Positions 22,938 through 35,896 of a stretch of 64,000 nucleotides of DNA are shown piece after piece. The notes under the pieces were generated by a model. It was given only the letters and a program-made list of their open reading frames with translations, did no database searches and was not told the origin of the DNA. The translations under genes and the position numbers were made by a program. Source of the DNA: Lunularia cruciata (Eukaryota > Streptophyta > Marchantiopsida > Lunulariales > Lunulariaceae); the NCBI GenBank assembly GCA_948567375.1, contig OX419761.1, forward strand, positions 3,846,501 to 3,910,500, read 5' to 3'. Every line of letters starts with the position of its first letter. Within the stretch, counting starts at the first letter, position 1.

Positions 22938-23469
22938 TGTGATAGCTCAATGTCAACGTACTTGTAGTATAATCAGTAAGATTATTTTTTTCCCACAAGA
23001 GCACTGGTTAGAAATGACTAAGAATGAAGCTAAACACCACATTGTCACAAAATCATAGCTCATTTTCTTTCTATATTTAACCTCTTAGGCAAGAACTAGT
23101 CCCAAAGAGTGTAGTGTCATCCTTTATGGTGCACAATTGCAAAAAAAACAAATAATCATTTTCACTCTAAGATCTAATTGCTCTTGAAGGTGATGGTTCA
23201 TTCAACTTTGAGTGCTACTCCATTCCAAAGTTGTAGTTCATGCAAGCACATTCTACCTTTCCTAAAAGGCACAACTTGCAAGACCACAATTCATGTTATT
23301 CACTATCTAGGTTTTTTGATTTTGTTGTATTGCCTATGCGATGAGCTTCCCAATCCATTTGATGCATAAGTTCACTCCTTTGGATCCTTGCATGCATGCC
23401 TTGATCAAGGGCAAGTACTTGCTCAATAACAAGCATTGAAGCTCTTACTATGAAATTCCTTACCTCTAT

Positions 23470-26400
23470 TGTGACAACTCGGAAAATATCACTTTTACAG
23501 TAATCAAGTAAGTAAAGTTCATTCCCATAGAGATACAAATCAGAATAATTCAAATACAAAGTCAAATAGTAACACACAATCATACTTGGTTGCATCTTTA
23601 ATCTCTCAGGTAGAAACTACACCTATAAGAGAGTAACAAGCACTAGATTGCACTCTTGTCACAACAATTTGTCATCCATAATCACAAATCTGTCAAATCT
23701 TTCCAAAAAATCTTGATTGTGATGATTGTGATTGTGATGATTTAGTCCATCCCAAAAATGGCCACTTCATTGTAGAACAACTACACCTCAGAATTGTGTT
23801 CCACCTCTCTATTGAAGGCACAACTTCCTAGATTGAAATTGCTTCATATCAACTCAATGTTGCACTCACAAATGCAAAATACTACCAACACTACAATTCC
23901 TCTCAAATCTGTCAAGGCATTGCTCCAATTTCACTTCACTCAGGATCAAACATACATAATCAAGATCAAGACTATAGAATCCAACATCCAACAAGCACAC
24001 TGACTTGCACTTCAAAATTCTCTCAACTCTCACAAGCACACACACACAAAATCAATACTCAGAATTAAGCTCAAGCGATGAGCACTGAACTCAGCACTTT
24101 GCTTTATCTTTTCTCAGGATTATGAACATTAAACAACATAATGCTTTGAATGCCTCCTTTAAATAGTAGAGCAATCAACAATTACTAACAAAAATAACAT
24201 ACTACAACAACTCTACCAACCTATAGATCCAAAATGACAATGCACCTCTTCATACCTGCCTCTTCATAACTCAAATCTATTACTAATCTGATCCTATGTC
24301 AACCTCAACTTTGGCTTCCAAACCCAATGTTCCTTCAAGTATTTCTCCTTCTTCATGTCTATTGAATTCCACTCCTAACTCTTCTATTTCTATTATTTCT
24401 TCACTATGAACTACAATTGCACTCCTATCTACTCTATTTACATCATTATTTGTTGACCTATTTCTTTCTACTATCTCAGGTAACTTACCCAAAGACACTT
24501 GTACTCCTACTTCTACTACTTTAGACTTCCAGGCTAATTTAACCTTACTACAAAGTCTATCCAAGTCTGTTCTAACAAGATCTAATTTGCGATAGACATT
24601 CTCTCCTACCTCTAACATCTTCCTATCCACACGGTCTCACAAAAAAATCAATTGATTATTCAACTCCATGTCCTTCACCTTCCTCTTCCTTGTCTCTTCA
24701 CCAACAACTTCAACTCATGTAGTTTGGCTTCTTCTAACTTCCCTTCAACTTCAGTGCTAAGCAACACCTTCATCTCATTTGCCACTACCCCCACTACATG
24801 CTATTCCACCACTAGCTCTACCTTCTCTTTCTTTCTTTCCTCCTCCAGTTCATTGCAAGACATTTGCAACTCGTCCTCAAATTCAACCTTCATTGCCTCT
24901 TTCTCTTATCGATTCAACACGAGTTGATCTTCTGCCATCCTCAAAAATCCTTGGAATCAGTCTTCCTCCCAACTATGCTCCGTCAACTCTTGCTGGCAGG
25001 CTTGATCTTTATTGGCTGCCTTCTTCCTTAGACTCTCCAATTCTTGCTCCATCACTACGACACTTGCCTTTGAATGTATTAGGTACACTTGTGCATAAGC
25101 AATTTCACCCTTCAACACGTCAACCAACATCATCTTCTCCTTTACTTCCTCTCAACACTTCACCAATTCCTCCTTCATTGCCTTTGAATGCTTACTCTAA
25201 AGAATTTCCTCCACCCAAAGTTCTTTGGCTTCCATTTCTACTCATGTTAGCTTGCTTCTAAATAGCAAGATCTCCACACTCCATTTCATCACGACTGTTA
25301 ACTCGTCCTTCGTATCTAGATTAGCACTTGCCATCTCTACTTTCTTTTGTTGCAAAAACTAACAAGGGACATACTACCTTTGATAGATACTCCACTCCAT
25401 TGTAATGCATGTCATTGGCTTTGACGTATGTGCCTTCTATAGGTAACTCCTCCACTAGCGCCTTACCCCAAAGTTGCAATCTTCATATCTTCAATGTTTC
25501 CTCCTTTGGGCTCTCCTCCTCCTCAATGGTACCTATATGGGGTCTGATGTTGGCTGCTTGAACACTTAGAAACCCTCTGGCACCTCTTGGCTACACCAAG
25601 ACACCTTCTTCTTCCTTCTCACATCCTTGCTTGATGGTGGACACCTCCGGACTGGTCTTCTTTGCGTCCATGATCCTTCTTCTTGTTTGCTGAACCTCAG
25701 CCTTGCCTTCACTGCCACTACTCAACTCCTCACTTTGCAGTGTGAACTCTTCTTCTCCTCTCGAGGCTTCTCCTTTCGACTCCAGTTTCTCCTTCTGACT
25801 CCTTCTCCTTTGGAGTTGATTCCTTGACTTTCACCAACGCTGCCTTCAGATTAGGCTTTTGCATCTTCTATGGCTACACTTATGCCATTTGTCCTTTGGG
25901 TTTATCTCTCTTTCTTGGTCTGGGGATGTTGACTACTATGATCCTCTCCTTTCCACTCTTCTTGTAATACTCATCTCCTTCTCAAACCCGCTCCATATAA
26001 TACCGTTCATCCACATCATCCTCCTTGCACAAATTTGGATGAAAGTGCAACCGCATTCTATTTCTCTCCTCCAAAGTCAACAAATTCAGCCCAAAGTAGA
26101 AGTGAGTTGCAAAGGGTACAAAGTAATGTGGTGGGATATCCATTCTCCAACCCGTAATCATCTGCTCCACTTGTTGATGCAGACAAATCTACTGCTTCTC
26201 TTGCAAACATTTGATGAAAGAAAACTGCATGCTACATTGTGACATAGGTGGTTTGTTCTAGACTGAACATTGCCATCATTGTGCTCACTTTCCTTCTCCA
26301 CCATGGGTCTCTATAGCTATCCACCTTATACCCGTTCTTGGTGCAAGGTCAATTAAAAGAATTCCTCACTCTGGCAGTCTCTTTTGATGCATCTTATTTC

Positions 26401-27222
26401 CAATAAAAGGTGGTACCTCTTATACCTCTGGCTTCTCTCCCCATGACTAATCTCCAATCTCTCTCCATTGAGCCAAATTCCCTCTCTTTCCTTTGTGCTT
26501 TGGCCCATCCTTGCAATCACTAGCAACAATCTCTACCATGAAACCTGGAAAACTAGAATTCCAATTCCAGGCCAGAAACATGATTCAAAGTCTTGATAAG
26601 ACCTTGATCCTTGCCACTACATCTAATCTGCACATTGCAAGACCCCTCACCACACTCTACTTACTCACTTTTAGGGCCATCGTGTGTTTTCTCACTCTCT
26701 TCTTGTGAAAGATTGTTCTTGAGATTCTAACCCACTCTTCTTGTGTATTTGAAATTTGCATTCCTTTGATTTGACTCTGAATAGGGACAGGGTAGCATCT
26801 AGATATTGCAGTGCTTCCTTGCAAAAATCTTGATTTTATAGTCCTTTGCTGATCGGTCATTCTTTGATTGCTGCTCTGTGCCACTCATTGGTTCTATGAA
26901 GTTGTTTCCTCTCATTGTCAAGAACCTCTTGGTCCCAAAGTAGTCACTCTCTTATTGCATACTTTCTTGATTGGCAAACCCCAAAAGAATTTGTTACAGG
27001 TTCTTTGGATCAGGTTGTGCTACCCGATACAAAGTCCTCATCTTTGTATTTCTCTATTGTCCAACCCAATCCTTTGGACTTGACCGAGGTTGACTTTAGG
27101 TTTGTGCCAAACACACGATTCTTCTCATTTCTTCCCCATTTAGCTCTCCTTTGGCTTTACCAATGCACTTCTTCTTCAAAACTTTAACAAAACAAGCCAA
27201 AACAAAAAGTGTGGGTACCACA
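23470..27222 (-). mobile_element. X5: complete but diverged X-family unit
   Basis: 3753 bp from TGTGACAACTC (23470) to GGGTACCACA (27222), minus strand. The flanks are TCTAT and TCTAC, a 4/5 match expected of an older target duplication. It is inserted in Y3. Its sequence is more diverged than X2, X3 and X11. Confidence 0.87.
24283..26884 (-). pseudogene. X-family reading frame in X5, heavily decayed
   Basis: Recognisable pieces are the N-terminal conserved domain near 26500-26700, the segment with PPHYFVPFATHFYFGLNLL at about 25982-26170, broken acidic and coiled-coil parts, and a 115-codon tail (24283-24630) ending VEVDIGSD. The order matches X3 throughout, so no large rearrangement occurred; stops and indels are frequent. 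Confidence 0.7.
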
Positions 27223-28102
27223 TCTACTCTTACCTAGACATTGAACAACACATAAAATGGAAGACACAAAACTTTCAAAGTTGTGAGAATACTCTTTACT
27301 TGTGATAAAAGTATGAGAATTCATAAAAAGAACAAACACAAGTGCCACGGCACTCAATCTTAAATACTAATCTGACTACAAGCCAAAGGAATCAAGATCC
27401 TAAGTGGATTCCTAAAAATCCTAATCTATATTGTACACCATTCAAGTAAATCTCTAATCCTATCTTAACCTAATCACTTGCAAGTAATTAGGCACCTAAT
27501 GTCAAGGGAGATGTCAAAGGTCCCTACCTAATCTAATTTTAATATAAAACATAGAGTGCCTATACAACTCCAAGTGCACTCCTCTTGAAATGTATATAAT
27601 TTCAAGTGCTAACACAAATAGCCTACTTGGAGTGCTTGCCTATTATACAATTTTGAGTGCCTAAAATTTGCCTAAGAGTGCCTACCTTGCCAAAGGACTT
27701 CCCTAGGGGAGTACCTTAGGCTTGATCCACTAGGAGCAAAGGAAAATATTTGCCTCAAAGATATCTAACTAACTGATATTTCTAACGTTGGTGCCTTACT
27801 ATCTCTAACAAGTATGTCTGGTAAACTTTGTTGTACTTCTTGTCCGACTACTCCTTCAAATGCAAGGACAAGATATTTATTATCTTCTCTTCATGAGCTT
27901 GATTTTGCAATTGTTTGACTTGCATATTCAATTTATGGCACTTTATTTGTAATGCATGCACTTGTCTTTCTTCCTTTAGCATGTCTATGAATAAGACCCC
28001 AAGTCTTCTTCACTTGTTACAACATGTTGAGCTGGTCCTCCTTACCTTGCTTGGTCCAAGTGCTCCTTTTGGCCTTCTATCCTTCCAATGTGAGAGGCTT
28101 TT

Positions 28103-30639
28103 TCTAGTACCCACAATTTTTTTTCTTATTTTTGAAAAAGAAGTGTACAGAAGAAGTCGTATTGCACCTATAAGACATCAAAAGGCAAAGAATGGTGTCT
28201 TTGGGTTGTAACCCAAGGAAAAGTGACTTTGTGTTAGAAGACAAAGTACTTGGATTTGCACAATAAGCCTGAAACCCAAAGTAAGGAGACTTTGTCTTAG
28301 GGGTGCTCAATCCGAGGCAAGGATAGTGTAACAACTTTCCTTTGGGGTTGGACATTGAAGAAGGTACCGTTTACAAAAAACGGTTGGCCTATGAGTAGGA
28401 GGAAAATGACAATGATAGGAGCATGAAGGAGGTGTGATTTCTTGGTGGAAATTTGAAGTGAAGAAAGATGGAGGAAGCATGCCACTATAAGATTCGGGCT
28501 AGAGACAAAGCAATGACAAGTAATTTTCCATCACCATTAAGAAGTTGTCCTATGGGAGATTGTAGGCAAGGAAGTGTAGTCAAAGATGCGCTGGTGTATC
28601 AAGAGGAAGTCAATATGGGAATCAGTAGGAAGAATAGCCACCAACCCAGAGTGGAAGAGAGTAAGATGGGAGGTGGGAAGAAGAACTTTAAATTGGCAAT
28701 GAGAAATCATGCAATTCAAAGATCAGATGTGATTGCCAAAATCAAAGTCTTGAGCAGGCTTCGGATCACATTCTTGGCATGGAACTAGAACATTAGCTTT
28801 CTAGGTTTCATGACTGAGATCATCGAGAGTAGATGTCTTGATGGCCCCAAGGAAGAAGGGAAGAGAGGAAATCTGGCTTGATGGACAGAGTCGGATTGGA
28901 GGTTAGTACTTGGAAGAGAGGCGGGGGATGAGCATGGATCCATGTTCTTGAGGAAGGGAGAAGTAGTTGAAGAAACCCAAGAAGTGAGAGACGCCTTCTC
29001 TTCAAAGCGTACAAAGAATAGCTACAAAGTTGAGAGCTATAAAGACCCTATGAGGAGAGACATTGTAAGTGCAATGATGGCTATCTTGAAGCCGGAGCAA
29101 ACGACTTATGTGATGAAACATCACGCGGTGTTCTTCCACAAGATGTTTGCAAGAGAGCCAATCAATTGGGCAAAGTATTTTCATCAGCATGCAAGATAGA
29201 TGGTGTGGAACTTGCAAGACAAGTTGCCTCCACACTACATTGTGCTATTTGCAGCCCATTTCTACTTGGGACTAAACTTGCTGAACGTGGCGGAGAGGCA
29301 CAAGGTGGTGTCGCACTTCCACCCCAATTTGAGAAGAGATGCTGACACAGAGGAGCAGCAATACATCTTGCAAATAAGGAGCAGCGATGAGTACTACGCA
29401 CAAACGGGGCAGAATTTGCAGATGAAGGTGAATACTCCAAAGTTGAAGAAGAAGAGTCAACGAGGAGAAGAAGAAGAAGTAGCGGCAACAAGACTCAAAA
29501 CTCATGTAGATAGGAAGATATTAGAAGTGGAAGATAATATCTCGATTAGATTAGATTTAGTAAAGTTGGAGATAGATAAACTTCAGAAGGATGTAAGAGC
29601 AAAGCCCAAAATAGATGACATAGGAGTGCAGATGTCTTTGGAGTTGTCATTGGAGATATTAGAGAAGAGTGGGTCAGGAGATAGAGATTTAGAAAGGTTA
29701 CTTGTGATGGGAATTGTAGATCAGAAAGAAGAAGTAGTAGAATTGGTAGGGGAATTAGTAGTTGGGAAACCCAAGGATAGAGTAGTGTGTGAAGTTACTT
29801 CAGGTTTGGAAGCCAAGGAAGAAGTAGACATCGGATTGAAGTAGTAACAGTTTTGAGATATGAAGAGCTAGATATGAAGAGGTGCATTGTCATTTTGGAT
29901 CTACAGGTAGGAAAAGTTGTTGTAGAATGGTATAGTTGTTAGTAATTGTCATTTACTTCACTATTTGAAGGTGGCATTTGCAGTCATATGTTGTTCAATG
30001 CCCATAATTCTGAGAATAGATAAAGCAAAGTGTTGTGAAGCAATGCTCATCGTTTGAGCTTAATTCCAAGTATCAACTTTGTGTGTGTACTTGTGAGTGT
30101 GTGGAGAAGTTCAAAGTGCAAGTCAATGTGCATGTTGGATGTTGGATTCCACAGCCTTGATATCTATTTTGTGTGTTTGATCCTAAGTGAAGTGCAATCG
30201 GAGCAATGCCTTGACAGATCTAAGAGGAATTGTAGTGTTGGTAGTGTTTTGCAATTGTGAGTATAAGACAGTGTTGATGTGAAGCAATTTTGATCGAGGA
30301 AGTTGTGCTTTCAGTGGAGGAGTGGAACACAATTTTGAGGTGAAGTTGTTTTATAGTGAAGTGTCATTTTCAAGAGAGATTGAATCATCACAATCAAGAT
30401 TGTTTGGAAAGATTTGATGGAGTTGTGATTATGGGTGAAAAATTGTTGTGACGAGACTGCAAGTCAATGCTTGTTACTCTCTTTTGGGTGTAGTTGCTAC
30501 CTGAGAGATTAAAGAAGAACCCAAGAAGAACTGAAGTTGTTACTTTGCTTCGTATTTGACCAATTTTGACCAGTATCTCTGTGGGAACAAACTTTACTTA
30601 CTTGATTACCGCAAAAGTGATATTTGCTGGGTTGTCACG
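28103..30639 (+). mobile_element. X6: internally deleted X-family unit
   Basis: X6 begins TCTAGTACCCACA (a mutated TGTGGTGCCCACA) at 28103 and ends GTTGTCACG at 30639, with a perfect CTTTT duplication (28098-28102 and 30640-30644). It is 2537 bp long: the middle of the coding region, from the Lys/Arg-rich stretch to the end of the coiled coil, is missing at about 29480. It is inserted in Y-type coding sequence that continues from 30640. Confidence 0.9.
28513..29844 (+). pseudogene. Shortened X reading frame in X6 (in-frame internal deletion)
   Basis: From ATG at 28513 to the stop at 29842-29844, one frame of 443 codons carries only three internal stops that I found (about 28786, 28879 and 29197, each explicable as a C-to-T or G-to-A change). 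The deletion at about 29480 joins the conserved N-terminal domain directly to the conserved tail (VAATRLKTHVDRKILEVED) without shifting the frame. The product would lack the acidic tract and coiled coil. Either the deletion phase was luck, or a short derivative was once expressed. Confidence 0.75.
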
Positions 30640-32101
30640 CTTTTTGCATGCCGGCTCTCCCTTCTTCGGCCTTCTTGGTGAGATGCTCTAGTTGCACTTC
30701 TACTTCCTTTTGGTACTCCTTCATTTGCACTTCTAAGGTCACCACACAATCATGTCTCTCTTCTAAAGCACTCTGAGTGCACTCCAACTTTAGCACTTAT
30801 AAATTTACTCTTTGGCTTCTTTCCTATATTTGTTGAACTCAAGACGGAGTGCCTTCTAATCATCTTCAAACCTTTGGGTCTCTAAGGTTTGGTGATCTCA
30901 TTTGTTCTTTGTTGTAGCACTTCTCTTCTTTAGTTTTTGGTTCTCTTATAGCAAGGCACTTACCTTTATTTCTTTTGCTTTGTATACATCTTTGGCCTTT
31001 GTTGCTTCTTCCTTTACCTGGTCTTCTTTGGCCTATTGCATGTAGACTTGCTTATGCCTATTCCTAATCAAAGTGATGTAGTTTGTAACAGTGGGGCATT
31101 TGGATTGGTATTGAGGTAGCAATACATTCATCAACTACAATGCAGCTCTAATTGAATGTATGATGAAACTAGATCCTTCTTGGACCAACATTGGCTTTGA
31201 AGTTATTGGCTCCTTTGCATCTTGATTTTAATTTCTAGTATAAGCACTAAAAGGTTGGTCTCAATGTTGACTTCCTCTTCTTCTTTTGCATTATCGATGA
31301 TTTGGTCTTCTTCTTTCAGGTAGATTTTGGCTCCTTCCTCCCTTTCAAGGTAGACTTTGGCTCCTTCCTCCTCTTCTATCAAAGTTTCTGAGGCCTTTGA
31401 GAACTTGGCTCAATCTTGAGTTCCTTTTGTGGCTCCTTCTTCCACAATTGGACTCAATGGTGCATGTTCTAGCACTAGTGTTTCTTTCATTGTGTTCTCT
31501 CCCTCATCTACAAGGCTCTTGTCCATATCTTGATCTTACAAATTTAGAGTAGACTCATCATCTTCCCAAGTTTCTTCTTCATCTTCTTTTTCTCCTAAAG
31601 TGGAGTCTGATTCTTACATGGTGAAGGATCCTTGATCCCCTTCTTCATCATCTCCTTCTACTTTAGTATCATCAGCTTCCTCTCTTGAAGAGGACACATC
31701 TACAATCTGAGCATTGGACCTTGGCTTCTTTGATGGAAGAGGTAGCTTCTTCTTTGGCATGGTGTTCTTTTACTTTCCAGCCTTTGGCATAGCCAACTCT
31801 TTGTCCATAAGCACAAAGAGATCTATGCAAGCAAACTCAACATCCGCTTGTTGATACTTGGTGATCTTAGTGGGTACTTTGGGTTGATCATCAAAATAAC
31901 ATGCAAGATAAAATGGGTTGGAAACCTCTTTCTCTCCTCTTTGCTCCCCATGTAGTAAATAATGGCACAAGGCAAGGTAGGTAGCACCTCCGTTGTCTTG
32001 GAGATTGGTTTGTCTCGAGAGTGCATTGGGCACTTGGTTGCTTGCACTTAGACTGCTTGACTTGTCAATGGTACAAAGCCTTTTGTAATCAGTTGAATGC
32101 A
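30640..32101 (-). pseudogene. Y4: X-related coding relic between X6 and X7
   Basis: The minus strand reads, from 32101 downwards, the end of the conserved domain (31770-32117: GATYLALCHYLLHGEQ..., parallel to HYIVPFAAHFYLGLNLLN in X). A Lys/Pro-rich stretch starting MPKKKLPLPSKKPR, an acidic tract (about 31300-31730) and a broken coiled coil (30650-31080) follow. The order is the same as in X but the sequence is far more diverged. It probably continues the Y unit interrupted by X6. Confidence 0.55.
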
Positions 32102-32895
32102 TGTGACAACCCAACAAATATCACTTTTGTGGTAATCAGGTAAGTAAAGTTTGTTCCCGCAGAGATACGATTCACAATTGGTCAAATATGAAGTAAAGTA
32201 ACAATTCCAATTTTTTTTGGTTGTGTCTTTAATTTCTCAAGTAGAAACTACACCCAGAAGAGAGTAACAAGCTCACAATCTTGACAACTTGTCACGAATA
32301 CACACACCCATAATCACAACATAGCAAATTCTGTCCAAAAAAATTTTGATTGTGATGATTCAGATTCTCCCAAAGACGGCACTTCACTCTGAAAATGATT
32401 TTTCCCCAGAATTGTGTTCCATTCCTACACTAAAGGCACAACTTCCTTGATCTAAATTGCTTCACATCAACTTTGTGCTGCACTTACAAATGTAGAATAC
32501 TACCAACACTACAATTCCTCTTAGATCTATCAAGGCATTGCTCCGATTGCACTTCACTCAGGATCAGACACACAGAATGAAGATCAAGGTTGTAGAATCC
32601 AACATCCACAGACACATTGACTTGCACTTTGAATTTCTTCACACTCTCTCAAACACAAACATAGAATTGACAATCGGAATTAAGCTCAAGCAATGAGCAC
32701 TAAAAATAGCACTTTGCTTTATTTATCTTCGGAAATATGAATACTAAACAACATAGTACTATGAATGCTCCCCTTAAATACTGAAGCAAATGGCAGTTCT
32801 CTTCCTAATGTACCGCTTCCTAACATCTCTTCCTACATGCAAATCCAAACTAACAATGCATCTCTTTATATCTGCCTCTTCCTATCTCAAAAGTG

Positions 32896-35465
32896 TTAGT
32901 ACCTCAATCCGATGTCTACTTTGTCATCGGCTTTCAAACTCGATGATCTTCCTACTACTTCTCCTTCTTTGGGTTTATCTGATTCTACCAATTCCTTTAC
33001 TACTTCTACTTCTTCTTCATTACAAACTACAATTAAGTTCAAGGTTACTCCATCTACTTCTTTATCTCCTGACCCACTCTTCTCTAATGTCTCTAATAAT
33101 AAGTCCAATGACACTTGAATTCCTACTTCTGCAACATCGGACTTCATCTCCTCTATCACACTACTCCTAATTCTCTCTAACTCTGACCTAACTAAATCTA
33201 ATCTAAGATTGACTTTGTCTCCTAGTTCTAATATCTTCCAATCTACTCGCTCCCTTAATCGGATCAACAAAGTGTTCATATCTACATCTTTGGCTTTTCT
33301 CTTCCAAGTTTCTTGCACAAGCAACTTTAACTCATGTAGACGTGCTTCTTCCTATCTCCCTTCAGCCTCCTTGCTCAAGATTGCTCGCAACTTTCCTGCA
33401 ACTTTTCCTACTAATTCCGACTCATACCCTTGAGATCACTCTGCCTTCAACTCTTTGTGGTACATCTTCAACTTATCTTTGTACTCATCAGCAAGCATCT
33501 TCTTCTCCTCTGCATATTGTGAACTCTGTAACTTAGCACTTCGTACTAGCTCACGCAATCTTTCTTCTTCTTGATGCCTGACTGGTATCTATGTTTTCCA
33601 TGCTTGATCCTTCTCGGTTGCATTCTTCCTCAAGCTTTCCAACTCCTGCTCCATTATTATGGCTGTCGCCTTCAAATAAATACTCTCGATGCGGACATCA
33701 CTGACTTCCTCTTTCATCTTGGTCAGCAACATTGCTTGCTCCTTCAATTCTTCAGCTTGCTTCTGCAGTTCCTTACCTCTTGACTCAAAACTCTCTTGCA
33801 ACATCTTGAAAGTCTTCTTCTTCAAGACTACATCCACTTGAAGTTCTTCAACTTCCTTATCTCTTTGGACTACTTGCTCCTGCACACCCTTCACTTCACC
33901 CAGTAGATACTTCACCACCTGCAACTCATTTGTCACCTTCATACAATCTTGGGGAATTACCTTCTAATGCTCCTTCAACAGTTCCAACAATGGAGTGACA
34001 ATCTTCGATAGATATTGTATTCCACCAAAGTTCTCTTTGTCTTCGTCCTCGTCTTTGTACTTTGCCTCTTGCATCGGCTCCTTCTGCCAAAGTTGCAACC
34101 TTTGTATCTTCAGAGACACTACTTCCGAGCTTCCTTCTTTGTTACCTATTGAACTTGGCCCAACAGGGTACTCCTTCCGTCTTTCACCCCCTTTCTCTTC
34201 AACAACCAGGGCTATGCAATGATTCTTCTTTCCTGGTACACTATCAATCATTGCAGGACAAGCTTCACTCACTCTAACCAATTGTTGAACCTCAGGTTCT
34301 CCCTCACTCTCACTTCTGGATTCCTCACTTTGTAAAGTGAGTTCATCTGCTTCTGAGTCCTCTCCTCAAGACTCTGTCTCCCCTTTAGACTCAGATTCCG
34401 ATGATGCTTCTCTCACCATCTTCTTACTCTGCATAACCAGTCTTTGGGTCTTCTTTTGAGCTGGAGGCAACTTTGGGTCTTCTTTTGAGCTAGAGGCAAC
34501 TTTGCTTCTTCGGGTTTACTGCGCTTCTTCTTCTTTGGACTTGTGGATTTTCCATCTTCCATTTTCTTGTCCTCAAGAAGTGATCATCATTGGCTCACAA
34601 GTGTGTCATATATTGTTGCTCTTCTTCATCTACTTTGTGTCTCAAATGAGGATGGAAATGTGACACCATGCAATGCCTCTCCTCTGCTGTCAGCAAATTC
34701 AACCCAAAGTAGAAGTGTGTTGCAAATGGTGCAAAATAATGTGGAGGCAAACTTGTCCTCCAATTGACCACCATCTACCTTGTTTGTTGGTGAAAACACT
34801 TCACCCAATTCACCTTCACTCCTGCAAACATCTGGTGGAAAAAGACCGCATGCTACATGTTTACATAAGTCTTTCGTTCTGGTTTGAACATGGCCATTAT
34901 CGTCCCCATGATACACTTCATCTAATCGGGTCCTGATAGAACTCCACCATATAACCATTTGTTGTCGTGGAGCAAAGAACAAATTTTGGATCTCCACTGT
35001 CTCTTTTGCAGCATCACACTTCCGATAGAAGGTGATCCCCATCGGTTCTCCTTCTTCCTTCCCCAACACTAACCTCCAATCCGACTCAGTCCATTGAGCC
35101 AAATTTCCTCTTTTCTCCTCGACTTCAAGGCCTTCCTCACAATTACTGGCAACTATCTTTGCCATAACTCTTGGGAAACTAAAATTCCAATTCCATGCTA
35201 AAAAGGTTATATGAAGTCTGTTCAAGACTTTGATTCTTGCTATGACATCTAACCTACAAATTGCAAAACTTTGCACCACTAGAGCATTCTTGACCTTCGT
35301 CACCATGATCTGCTCTCTCATTCTTTGGCACTGAAAGACTATGCCTTCTCCTAGACAAGACACTCTAACCCCTTCTGGATTTTAGAAAATTGCACTCTCA
35401 ATTGGCTTCCTGACACGGATTACTGTAGGACAACTACTCAAAGGGATTGGAAATTTACTTGACAT
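32896..35465 (-). pseudogene. X-family reading frame in X7
   Basis: From ATG at 35465 (MSSKFPIPL...) to a stop near 32896. The conserved domain (34626-35363) is open for 245 codons but is followed by a frameshift, within or near a 32-bp tandem duplication at about 34441-34505. From 34281 down to 32896 all open pieces are again in a single frame (33964-34281, 33589-33942, 32896-33324), covering the basic patch, the coiled coil and the tail. There are few stops. Subfamily-specific sequence (for example TFYRKCDAAKET) replaces TFLGKGEIAKET of X3. Confidence 0.78.
34441..34505 (-). repeat. Tandem 32-bp duplication in X7
   Basis: CTTTGGGTCTTCTTTTGAGC followed by a Gly/Ala-type tail (tggaggcaa or tagaggcaa) occurs twice head to tail. 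It coincides with the change of reading frame in X7. Confidence 0.8.
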
Positions 35466-35896
35466 AATCAACTTGTCCTTGCGCAATTGCAATATTGTAT
35501 TACCCCAAATTACATCATTCTTCAGTTGATTTCAAAATCGACTTCCCCTCTTTTGCGTGTTGTTGTCCAGTCACTGTCAAAACATGCTTCTTCTGCCTCC
35601 ACCGTTTCTTGAAGTGTACTTTCTTGCCAAGTACCAAGGTTGTTAGACAGTCTTTGCTTCCCGATCCAAAGATGATGCTCTTTGGACTTCTTCCTTTGTA
35701 CCCCTCTCCTGAGTACCTCCATCATTGGATCCGATCTCGACTTCTTCGGATTTCCTCTGAAGTCACTTCCGTCCATTCCTTCTTTTGCAATTTAGCTTTC
35801 TTTGTTTACTTCTTCTCCCAAATGCTAATTAATAGAAAAAAAACAAAAAATGTGGGCACCACAATGCATAAGTTCAAAGCCATTTGTAATCAATTA

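Larger units (their letters stand above)
22938..28102 (-). mobile_element. Y3: older X-related unit, 3' part, hosting X5
   Basis: The plus strand starts TGTGATAGCTCAATGTC at 22938, a diverged version of the X end TGTGACAACCCGG, and continues with recognisable X 3' features (TAATCAGTAAGATTA, TTCCCACAAGAG). X5 is inserted 532 bp in. After it (27223 onward) the TATTTAAG box occurs in reverse orientation at 27358-27365, about 670 bp from the end, as in X. From about 27840 to 28102 the minus strand reads as broken coiled coil. The stretch 27370-27840 is AT-rich with no gene. The left flank is CCAAG; the matching other end is not identified. Confidence 0.5.
32102..35863 (-). mobile_element. X7: complete X-family unit, second subfamily
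   Basis: 3762 bp from TGTGACAACCC (32102) to GGGCACCACA (35863), minus strand, with a perfect ATGCA duplication (32097-32101 and 35864-35868). Its 5' region and N-terminus resemble X4 rather than X2/X3, which defines a second subfamily. Confidence 0.95.

Noticed and set aside
28056-28060. CCAAG as the second target duplication of Y3 (left copy at 22933-22937)
   Set aside because: The preceding bases do not resemble the X 5' end (no CCACA), and coding-like sequence runs across it.
32790-33170. Leucine-rich 126-codon plus-strand frame
   Set aside because: It is the antisense shadow of the Glu/Lys-rich tail of the X7 frame. Similar Ser/Leu-rich shadows occur opposite every X coiled coil.
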